Shown here piece after piece: positions 25,101-37,100 of a DNA stretch of 64,000 nucleotides. The translations under genes and the position numbers were made by a program. The stretch is from assembly GCA_029204225.1 (NCBI GenBank), contig CM055098.1, forward strand, positions 14,334,533-14,398,532, in the 5' to 3' direction. The notes below the pieces were generated by a model. It was not told the DNA's origin, did not search any database, and saw only the letters and a list, made by a program, of their open reading frames with translations. The DNA comes from Diphasiastrum complanatum. Lineage: Eukaryota > Streptophyta > Lycopodiopsida > Lycopodiales > Lycopodiaceae. The number at the start of each line of letters is the position of its first letter. Positions within the stretch are counted from its first letter, which is position 1.

Positions 25101-28100
25101 GTATCCTTAATGGTTAGTAGTGGTCTTCTAAGATTGCCATACTGAAAATCTATGTGAAAAAAATGATCACATGACCCAGTTCTAGCAGCACCTGATTCTA
25201 GATTTCGTTTTTTGGACGTTTGCTATATTTTTATCAAACATGCTTTATACGAATAAAATTGATCTCTTGTTTAGCAACAAATTTACCCAACATAGGATCA
25301 ATTGATGTGTTCCAAGGATCATGACTGACAAGCAAAATGAATATTTCTAGTTTGTTCTCTTTATGATAAAGAAAGGGTCATCTTCTTGGTAATAACAAAG
25401 ATGGCTTCATACCTACGTTGCAGTGTTTTGAAATGGACCCAGTGGCAGCTACCTAACGTTTTCTGGGATTTGTTATCTGGATTTTGTCTTTGATCACATG
25501 ATATACCTTGAACCTGTGTTTCTCACACATTGTATCTTTGTGCAGGATGTGCATCACGGTAATGGGACACAAGATATCTTCAATTCTGATCCTTCAGTCA
25601 GTAAAAAATCTCTCTCACAAATTGTACTATTAGTTACAGTCTGCTGTTGGCACGTTCATTATCTCTGGACTTATATCCCACTTTCATCTGTGTGCAGGTT
25701 CTGTACATTTCCCTTCATAGATATGATGCGTCGTATTTCTATCCCCAAAGTGGAAGTGTTCATGAGGTATATAATAACATCATGTTTACTGAAATTTATT
25801 AACCTTTTACTATGACTCGTGAAATTGGAGATGTATTCCAGTCTCAGAATGAGATATTTGTTGCAGTGCTTAGTGGGAAAATCAAGAATTGTACAGTCCA
25901 TGTCCTTAATTCTAATGTTTCCGAGCACTGCGATTCGTTGGTGAATGAATTTTGATTTGTCAAGAAATTGTTGGGGACTGACTTGAATAAAAAAGAATTG
26001 GACTTGAAAAACAAAAATGGTTTTGTGATTGTGCTAATCATCAATAGTTCTTTGATTTTGCTTTTCAATGTTCTGATTTGTATTCAAATATTTGCCCAGT
26101 GTACTGTGTGGATGATGTTTGACGGCGGATCATGGATAAAACATAAATTACAATGCTAAGTGGAAATTGGAACATGGAATCTAGTTTGTAAAGTTTGAAT
26201 TGTGACCAATCAACATTGTAATGTGCACTTGTGATTTTGTGAACACTAATATGGTTTCAGGCTTCAACTTTCTACAAGCAACAGTGAACTTTCAAATGTA
26301 TGTATGCAATAACAACCTAATATCTATGAAATTTTAGAAACATTGTAGACATTATACTTGTTACATGAGATATTGTTTAGCATTGTATATTAAGAAATCT
26401 TGAAATTTCTTTTCCCAATTCTTTGCGATGCTTTTGGGATGGACCCAACGACTCATGCCGATTCATTTATTTTTGAAAAGACTGATTCTAAGGAAGTTTG
26501 GACACTATCTACTTCCTTTTTTATCACCTTAAAGAGAAGTCATAGCTAACTCTGGTTTCTGTAGGTTGGTTTTGGATTTGGAGAGGGCTTTTCAGTGAAT
26601 ATACCCTGGAATTTCAGTGGTGTTGGAGATGGAGATTATATCAATGCATTTCTGCATATTGTGCTCCCAATAGGTAAATTTTGTTTTGGTTATGCTGACA
26701 TAGATGGATGTGTTTATGTCAGCAAGTCTAAAGAGAAATTTCAAGCATGTCAATGTTTTCTCTAATATTATGGTTACCATTATGAATTGTTGTGATCAAG
26801 GAGCTGAAGCACGATCTCATAAGTGTTTGATGAAGTTGCACATATTTTCTTTGATCCTGCAATGCCTGATTGCAACTGTAAAGCTCCAATTATCTATTTT
26901 TTGAAAAAGTATCTTTGTTCTTGCAAGTGGAGAAAATATTGTTCTGAAAGATTGTAGATTCTAAATGTTTGTGATCCACATGCCGTCCGTAGAGGTTACA
27001 TGAAAAGTACATTTCTGATTCTTACTTGGTCTAATAGTTCATCCATAAATGGCATATGATATCTATTTGTGATATATATCATAATAAGAGTAGTGTAATT
27101 CTTACATAATATTGGTAGCATTTTTCTTATCAACAAGTAAAAAATGAGCACAGAAAAGTTTGATGAGGATCAATCAAATTTCTCTGTGATAGAAATTTTC
27201 CCTACCATTGAAACGACGTATGGATTGAGGACGAGAGAATAAAAGAGCATTTGGAAATAAATTAACTCTGTGATATACTTGGAGGCAAGATCTAGGGCTC
27301 ATCTAAGACATGGCTGTATGACAAAGTCAGCAATCTGATAGTGATAACTTGTTGCATCAGTGTGCTGCAGAAAATATGAGAATTAGTGACCTCAACTCTT
27401 TTAAGAGTGCAATCTATTCTTAAGTGTAGCAAGAACACAGTCATATTACCACTAATAAAAGAATTGGTGAGACTGGTATTCAATAAGCTCAAACATCTGG
27501 TGGTCCTACTTTAACAATCCATGTGGCGTCATGAGCGAGGCATGCATGGCACTTTAGCATCTTCAAAAGAAACAACATGTGGGTGCTCATCAAGGATATG
27601 AACATAAAGCTATGTGTCATCCTGATCAGCCTTGTGATTGTGAAGAGCAGTTGTAGCACTAGGTGGGCTTACAATCCTCCAGACATATCTCTAGATTGTG
27701 TTCAAAAAGACAATATTTTGCGAATAAAATTGCTAGAGAATGAGATTCTCAAAAAAAAAAAATGAAAATTTACGGAATAATAGTGAATTGTTACAAAAAA
27801 TCATAGTGAGTACAAGAAAAGACATTGATCAAATGAAAATCGAATTGAATAATGGACGTTCTGCATACTCACAACTATTGAAAGATGTTGACTTGATAGG
27901 TAAAAAGCTGGTAAAAACATAAAAAACAAAAATGAGTGATCAAGACAAATATTTATAATTTGTCATCAACAGGAGGCCATCGAAAAAGGAGAATTTATGC
28001 ATTCAAAAGTTTTTGACTTTTGGCCTTTGCAGTCTTTTTTTTTCTATTAACATTAATTTGTAACATTAATTTTCTATTATTATTATTTTTTTTTTTTTAC

Positions 28101-31100
28101 AGATCTGCATTAGTTGGGAATTAAAATGTGAAAGACAATGCTACTATAGGCAAGTCTTTGGGCTCTGTGTTGACAACACAATCAACTGAGTCATTGATGA
28201 CCAATAATCAAAACAATCGTGGTAAGATAAAAATTGTTGGTGCATTAATGATTGAAGTACAAAAATACTTGACAATAGTATAATTCTAGGAGCATGTGAT
28301 TTTGCTGGAATAAGCAGAGATGCTTATGGCACCATATTTTAGATTATCAAATAGGCTTTGACGCTGGTTAGCATTAAGAAATTTCCTATTCCACGACCAT
28401 TTCAAATAAAACGTGAGCCTGATTCATTGAATAGAGGAATTCAAGAGATTATTGGTGTTCCATTTCATATCAAGAAAATATATCAATCAAAGGACAAAAA
28501 ATTCATGACATTGTCTTACAATCATCCAAATAACTTGTTTGTAGATATGAATATGTTATTAAGATTTATTATACATTTCTATGATATTTTCACAAAAAAG
28601 GTAGACAGTAAGATAGTCTTGGTACTGAATCAGAACTTATTAAAGGACAAAAAAATGAAGAGAGTGAGTATAACACTCATGAATGGAGCTCTTCAAAAGA
28701 CAAACGATCAAAGAGATTTCAACTTCAGTGTTCAGTCCGAGAATGACATTTGGTGGTTGGCAGCCTTTAAGGTATGATATTTTGAAAACTAAAAAATAAA
28801 TTATGTTACTTGGACTTGATATTGTCATCAATTGACTAGTTTTTTGTCTATCTATTTTTTAGGTTTTAAAAGAAGATCATGACATTCTGTCATGGGTGTT
28901 TAGCAAAACAACATATCCCACAATTATCAAAGAACATATGGATGGGGAACTTTTGAATCTATTTGGAATATGAAATTTCAAAGTAGAGTGGCATTTGGTT
29001 GGTGATTTGAAAACTTTAAAATGTATGTTCAATGTTTTCCATGGAGCAACCTCCAAAATCCATGTTTATACTGAATGAAGTCATCAAATGACATGATCAA
29101 GAATACAAGAATAACAAGAGACAGAGAGGATCCAAATTGGAAACCTATTCTGGCAATTCCTCTACATAACGTACATATTTGCACTCTCCATGCCGAGGTT
29201 AGAATAATCGAAAAGCTTATGTATTGTCACATATGATATGCTTGGAACACAAAGCCATAATCATCTTCCAAAGAGGCTATTTCTAGATTAGAAGATGTTC
29301 TGTCTAAAGCAGGTCTTCATAAAGGACATGCTAAAATACAAAAGGACCTTAAGCTTTCTAGAAAAAAAGGAAACGTACCTTGCAAGCCAAGCATTGGTGG
29401 AGTAAAGGCGCGAAGATATTTATCTAACCATTCAGAAAAGCCATGTAAGATGTGTTACTTAGTTTGGAAAGACATCATAGCTGCTACTCCAGATTTTGAT
29501 CTGGAAGGAGCAACAAGGGTAATGAAAGTTGAAGTATGGAAAAAATTAGATGATATGGTTAAAATATTACGAAAGGAAATATTTTCATACAATGACTTGC
29601 GACTGCTCTAGAAAGGTTGTGTTGAGTTTATAGATGCAGTTAAAGTGGCATGGGGAGTAGATCATATCACACATTACATGGTAAGCATTTAAAAACAGAT
29701 ATCAAGGTATGATTTTTTTTTTTTCTTTTCGAAATTCACCTATTGATAGAAATGATTGATATTTTGTAGCACATATTACGACAACATTCCATATCCTTAG
29801 CAGAACATCATGGAAGTTTGAGTCTATGGTCATCACAAGGGATGGAAAAATCTCATTGGCAAGCAAGAGCATCATGTCATAAAAACACATAGCATGGTGG
29901 CCTCAATGGTAGACACGGATATATCCGTCAGCTATTTCAATGGTTCTATCGATTGAGCACAAATACGTTATCAAACAAAATTTACAAATTACATCAAGTT
30001 CAGAAAGGCATGCAAATTTATACAAAAAAAAGGGAGGTAGATTGACAAACACAACATTGTACTATATATTTGTAATTTTTTTTGGAAAAAAATACATTTC
30101 CAACTAATTGAATATATCTATATCTCCTTGCCATCTTCTTTTTCTTTTTCTAGTACCAGTTGCATTTTGTTGTCGTGGAGGAATTCTCTTTTTTGCAAAT
30201 GGATCCAAAAGATATGCATTTTCCTTATCTCGACATAATTATATGTAAGTTGCATACAAAGCAAAATGAACAGATAAGAGAATAGTATTCTCGTGTCCAT
30301 AACCTAAAATCTTGAGTGTAATTGAGTGTTTAACAAAAATTATTTTATGTGGTTTAATGAACTTATGACCACCTAAGAAATGAGACAATGCCTTTACTAC
30401 CATGATAATTGTTTCGCCTTAAGCACTGAACTTCGAATGGGCAACACAAATCTCATTCCAAGGCCGTTGTCTTTGTTAAATTTCCTGAGTAGGTTCGAAA
30501 GCCACCTCATCGAATGGCAAATTCGTCAATAAGTACAGCCTCTTGAAAATATGAACACGTAAATGTAAGTTCTCTAATTGGATGTCAGCCATATTAGCTA
30601 GAGTATGCTGTAAGTCTAGCAGTAGCAGGAGGTCGACCTACATAAAACTGGTGGTAGTCACATTTTGGTATTGAAGGTCGAGTAACAGGCTTCGCTGCCG
30701 AAGATGTAAGCACAGTTGGTTATTGCTCTTCAAATGAGTATGTTTTGATTTGTGAGTGGAAGCGTTGATGTCTTGTTATTCATATTTGGCTAGTCTTGTA
30801 TTCTTTGCAATCAACTAAGTTGTTTTACCCTGTGCCGTGTAGTTAAAAATCTGTATGCCATTCTTGAATTTTGAACAAAACAGAGTACTTGCCATATGGC
30901 CTCTATGATAGTTGCATGAACTGTGTAGCCATAGAGCTCCTATCCCATAGGAATTAATTTTGTATGATTTCATATATTGCTTTTTGATCAGGATTCTGCA
31001 ACTATGACGAATTTTGGGGGGTCCCTTTTTTATGGTTCAAGAATTTGAGCCAGTAATGAATTGGCTTTTATTATGATTTCAGCACGACAGTTTTCACCAG

Positions 31101-34100
31101 ATTTGACGATTATTTCAGCGGGATTTGATGCTGCTATAGACGATCCTCTGGGTTTGTGTAAAGTATAAAGCTTTCTCTTTTAGTTGGACTTTCAAAAGTT
31201 TTATAACCTGTATAGGAAAACGGATTAGCTTTCTTGGGCTTATTCTGAACTTTTAGGCCCTAACATAATGTCAGTGCAGCTCATTTACTCGTACTTTCAT
31301 GACATTCATTCTTCACTCCAGGAAAACTAATTTGTATTCTGCGATGTAGATCATTGTCCCATTTGGGGGCTGTAATATATATGCTGGTCTATGATGTGCC
31401 AAAATTGTTTGTTTGGTGAGTATACTGAGTAGAAATTTTTTTACAGGTTACTCCAGCTGGTTTTGCTCATATGACTCACCTTCTTACCTCTCTCTCTAAA
31501 GGACGCGTCTTGGTAGTGCTAGAAGGCGGGTAGGTTCCAATCTAAATGAGAACTTTGTTTTATGCATCTATTTTGCAACAGTGCAGGAATAATGTGTATT
31601 TTGATTTCCAGCCAATCTTCTAAGCTGGTGGGTGACTTAATGGCCTGTGTGACTAGATCTCCACAACTTTTTTGTCTTGTACATCCTTATGTGTCTGGAA
31701 AAACCTATGGCTAGATCTTGCAATAATGAAATGGATTGTAACTAGCAAGCCATGAAAGTGAGCTCTAAATTATTTTTCTACAAAATTCTGCAGCTACAAT
31801 CTACGCTCAGTTTCTGCCTCAGCAGCTGCTGTTTTAAAGGTTTGGAAACTCATTTAAAGTTTTGATGAGGTTTTGCTGCTTGTAGTTATTAATTTATATA
31901 CAATACCTGCTAAATCTATTGTGGCAAGCGTGATTATTGTAGAGAAAATCATCAATCTAGCTTGTACAAGCGTTTTGTTGCACACAAGCTCACAAGACCC
32001 AAAGTAAATACATAGAATACCTAGCAAATTCGTCACTTTATTAAGCTCAAGCAAATGTACATAGATTAACAAGAAAACATGAGAGCTCTATTTCAAGTCT
32101 CCTCCCAACCATAGCTGCATAGAAATAAGATAGGGAATGGCCAGTGGCAAGGCTTACACTATATCCCCTCAGGCCTCGAGCACCCCTTAGCCTTGACACG
32201 TCGTAATGTGGACACATGGCAAACTCCATGCATATTCGACACTTGCGACTTGGCCGTACCCTGATGCATAGGCAAGGTAGTAGGTCGATTGTCCACATGC
32301 GTCACTTATACATTGGACCAAGTGTCCCAATGAACATATGCCACGTCCTATTGACCAGTCGATTGATCGTTTGACTAGTGTCACTCATGCATTGGTCCAA
32401 GTGTCTTAATAAGCATATGACATGTGTGGTCATTGACTGGTCAACCCTCCCTTCTTTTTTAGGAGGTCAGTCCAGTAGACTTTGATGAGACTCAATACCC
32501 GCTTAGCTAATTTAGAATTAGTCACTATAACTGATACTTACATTGCAATCTACAATTGTCTCCACAGGTCGGGTGACTTAGCTATTTACAATGGCAAAGG
32601 GATTTAAAGTCTCAATCACAACAGACGTAGTTGTTCTTTGGGTCAGTAAGAAACAAACCATTATTCATGTGGTTGGAACTAGGTCATCCTTTTCCACCGT
32701 CCTCCACCACGTTTGTGATATATGGCTTCAACAATTATCTCAATTTCATCATCTTTGCCACACTTGGAATTCTTTCTCCTATTTTTGCAACCAATTCTCA
32801 ATGGCATATGTGGTTAGACCATGCTTCAGTGAACTTCGGAGGTTTTAGATCCTTGATAGTAGGTAGCTTCCTTTTTTGAAACCTGAACTCGGCTTCATGG
32901 CCCGTTGGCAATGTTCTCTCTGCTTCCATGGGCGTACCACTAATCGTTTCTGGTTCATGTGGGGATTTATTAGCCTTCAATAGATGTAGAATTCGTTGTA
33001 GAACAAGCCCCATAGCATCCACCTTGGAACATACTGTATCCAATCTTTGTGAATCTTGGCCAGCTTCTCCAGGTTGAGACTTATTGGAAAATAGCTAGTA
33101 TAGCCCAAATTTCAACCAAAAAATCAGGATCTACCACCAATGATGGACAACAAAAATCCTAATTAGGATCACTATTGAATTTCGAGCCCTCTGATCCCCA
33201 CACTGATTTTCCCTGATTGGTAGAAGATTTCTAGCCTTCAAACCCTAGATTGATCCAACTTCCATCTTGCTCTGATACCAAATGTTGCACACAAGCTTTC
33301 AATACCCTAAGTAAACACACATAAATACCCAACAAATTCGGCACTTTATTAATCTCAAGCGAATGTACATAGATTAACAAGCAAATGTACATAGATTAAC
33401 AAAGCGAATGTAGCGACGGTGGCTGGGTCTGCTACATCTCATCTCCCTTCATTAGCCGACTCACCACCTCTTCACTTTTCTGATCTGCTGCAGTTAGTTG
33501 GCAGACTCCCACGGACATCATCATAGTTTATGCACTTTTATTTTTAATGCCAGGATTTGGATTAATCTTAACTTTACTGCAAGCTTCGCTCTTGTTTGAG
33601 CTTACTTTTGTTTAAACTTCCCCTTCGGGGTGTATATATCTTTTTCATCAATGTACCTATTACTTATTCCTATGAATAAATGCACCAGGGTTTCTTTTCT
33701 ATTGCAAGTCTCCTCCCACAACCAGAGCTGCATAGGAATAAGATAGGGTTGCGTGGCAAGGCTCAATATAAAATCCACAAGCACCCCTTAACCCTGACAC
33801 ATCCTGACGTCGACACATGGCAAACTCCATGCACAGTCAACACTTGCCACCTGGCAGTATCGTGACACAAGCTGGCTAGTAGGCAGACTGTCTGACACGT
33901 GTCACTCATACATTGGACCAAAGTGTCTTAATGAGCATATGCCACATCTTGTTGACCAGTCCATTGACCATCTGACAAGTGTCATTCATGCACTGGACCA
34001 AGCTCAAAATTAGTCAACACTAATGATATTTACATTACAGGCCAGTGACTTGTCTATTTACAGTTTACATTAGGCAAAGGGATTCAAAGTACATGTGACA

Positions 34101-37100
34101 GGTTTGCATAGAAAACCTCAAAATTATTAATCTAACATGTTAAACCTGAAGTAGACTTATCTCGAAAAGAACTTTGTGAATAACTTAGTCATGACTTTCA
34201 GAAAATTCAGAAAAAAAATCATTATAAGTAGTAAACTTGACAAATCAGATTTACTGCTTGTTAGTAGATTATGTGGTTTGACCTTTTGGGCCTTGTTAGC
34301 ATTTGGATTAGCCACACGTTTCAAACCCATATGAGTCGATTCAAATCAGCTTACAATTCACATGAAATTTTAGTGAGGTGAATTATTTTGCATTTCCCCC
34401 AGAAATCATAATTCACTGATGAATCATTGAACTGCATAATAGTGTGAGTAGGTTACTGAAATATTGTAGTATTAGAACTTTTATCGATTTAAATTATTTG
34501 AGAATTTAATCCACCTGACATGGGAAATGGGTTTCCATAGCCAACGGCATCAAAATGGTATATTTGGTAAATGTGGTGTTGGTGGTGGAGAGGATGCATT
34601 TTCGAGCTACAGGATACACAGGAAGAGTGTTGGAGCCTCTTCTATAAAGATGTTCACAAAGTCTCCTACAAGAACTCTCACGAACAGCAAGTCACTCTAG
34701 TTAGTGTCCTAACAACCGCATAGAGATAGCCACCCAACCAGATATGGAATCTTATTTGAATTCATAAATTGAAGAATGCTCTGTTAACCTAATCAGTTTT
34801 TTGGTGTTATGAAATTCCAAGTGCTCAATGTTATCATGCATTCAAAAACAGTAAGAGGATCGGACGTAAGCTCTACTCGTAACTGAGCAAGCAATACACT
34901 CTCCACTCTCCAAAACATGCTGGACATAAAAACCTGAACAGGCAAAAATTTCCACCAGTTGGGGGAATTTTTGTAAGCAATTTGAACGAGCTAAGCTGAT
35001 CACAATTGCAATTCAGGGACATGACAACTGACATGCCAGATTATTATGCAATTTGCTACTGATGAAGTGATTCCGTAATGGCCCTGAAAAAGATATTACT
35101 GCCTAGGAAGGATCAGGGCTAGCAAGCACGAAGAAAATGGGTACAGGTGAGTAAATCAAGGTGAAGAGTTTGAGATTGGACAAGAAAATGGGATAAGGGA
35201 GCAAAAACCAGTGACAACAGATCAAGAGCTATGATGAACCTAGAGATCATACCAACAAAAGAATCACAAAGGATCACGTATTTCACGAAATTGAGTGATC
35301 AATCATTGTCACTTGAAGCAATATAGCAATTTCTACACGAATAATGATGATGATGATAACAAGCCAGCCTCAACCTAAATGTCAAGTGAGGTTAAGCAAA
35401 GTAAGAGGTACTTTAAAATAAATACACCTCCAAAATGAGGAATCCTCATGCAAATAAGTAGCTAAATAAAGATTCTAGGCAGTTAGACCTAGGAAATTGA
35501 GTGAGCAATCATTTTAAACTTTTCATAGCTGCACTAGGGCGTTCCATAAAGCGTTCATGAATTGGCCTTAGATATTTTTTGCTTTTTCTTCCTTTGCCTT
35601 GAAGAAATTTGGTTCTCCTTGAAATTTTTTTAGGAGAAACACCAAAAAAATGAGCTAAACTGCAATAATAGAAGACAGGTTTGTAAGTGGACCTCCTGGA
35701 ATTGTTCAGACTATTGACCTGAAATCTACATTATTGGGGTAGTCTGCTATGAAGGCCCTGCTAGAATACATCGCGTTGGAATGTTTGTATCAAAAACAAA
35801 AGAGACTTACAATTATCACAAATACAGTCTGTTTCAAGAAGAAAGACTATGACAATCTATCTTTCATTTTGTGACATTTGTTGACATAATCTCAATTGAG
35901 CATAGATGTTCCCAAGACTGTCCTCGGTGAAATGCCTCTCTGTTGTAGTTATCTATGTGAGCAAGCTACTACAAACTATGCTGAACTTTCATTTGGTGCC
36001 TGATCATAAAGGAGAATCATACCACATTTAAACTTTGACTGGCAACCAATTGGAGTTCAACTTAAAAATTGGCAAATTCGCAATAGAGCTTCTAACATAG
36101 TAACAAGAAGATTTCCAGCCTATTACGAATTTTTTTTAGCAGAATACTAACTTTTCCCACGAAAAAAATAAAGAGAGAAAAGAAAAAATTCTGTGTTCTG
36201 GGTTCCAGAACACGAGTGTTTCAGAATGAGCATTCTGGAATGTGGATGCAGCAGAAAGCGTTCCGCTGCATATATGTTGTAAATTGAAGCAATATGGCAA
36301 TCTTTTTAAAATGAATACAAGCTAAATCTCAACTGAAGTTAAGCAATGTCAGAGCTACTTTAAAGGACATAAACCTCCAAAATGAGGAATCCTCATGCCT
36401 ATTTATAGCTAAGTAACGATTCCAGGAAGTCAGAACTAGAACTTGACAACGCCGAGCAAGCTCATCCAAATGCCAAGTCACTGATGAAAAGACTGGAGGA
36501 CCTAATCCCAGAGTTTTCAAAAGATTCAAGTTGAGAATAAAAGGCATCATGCCTATATACTAACTAGAAGGTTCTATGACTTCGGGCTAAGAACTCCATA
36601 GGATTGAACAAGCTTACCAAACGCCGAGGCACCGACAATAAGACAAAGTGGCCTTCATTGCATAGCTCCTAGAGTTTTGAATGGAGAAGATGTGAGTCGC
36701 AATTGGAATCAATTTGATTGTTTTTGGGAGGATTCAAATTGAGTTGTTTGAAGGTTCAAAAAGAAAAATTGAATAAAGATCAAATGTATCAATCTTCAAG
36801 ATATCTAACAACAGATATTTGAAATGTATACTTAGGCTAATCAAGATATTAGCATACTACCTGGAGCATGTATACTACGTATTCAAATCTTCCAAAAGTT
36901 TTGGGACCCAATCTACCATAGTTCCTCAGCGTACGATACAGCATGTTCAAAAAGCTGTTCATTAAAGATTTTTAATTCTGCTAAAAATTCTTTGGAAAAA
37001 TTGCAGCTGTATTTGTGTAATATCCTACTTAGATGTTGTTTTAGCTATGTATCACTCATTAGTAAGCTAAGAAGCTGAATTTTCTGGTTTCTAGCATAGT

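Larger units (their letters stand above)
8010..25545 (+). other. Intron 4 of the HDA15-like gene (17.5 kb), packed with mobile elements
   Basis: The intron is defined by the flanking exons: VDW at 8009, and DVHHG at 25546 preceded by ttgtgcag. It holds a copia integrase scrap, hAT fragments in both orientations, a gypsy derivative, and a copia nested in gypsy, each listed separately. Sequence at 23.81-25.5 kb shows no recognisable feature. Confidence 0.9.
31976..34100 (-). mobile_element. Short LTR retrotransposon (TRIM/LARD-like) with a gag remnant
   Basis: Two related LTRs flank a 0.66-kb interior: 3' LTR 31976-32620 and 5' LTR 33283-34100 on the minus strand, both ending (plus-strand left edge) at TGTTGCACACAAGCT. 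A primer-binding site of initiator tRNA-Met type (minus TGGTATCAGAGC) is at 33280-33269. The interior encodes only an 82-codon Gag-like piece (33043-32798; [13 protein letters not shown]), with no pol. Flanks cgttt (31971-31975) and ggttt (34101-34105) may be a mutated 5-bp target duplication. It lies in intron 10, antisense to the gene. Confidence 0.78.

Noticed and set aside
32591-32879. Plus-strand ORFs at 32.6-32.9 kb
   Set aside because: Antisense shadow of the short LTR element; the minus strand carries the Gag remnant and primer-binding site.
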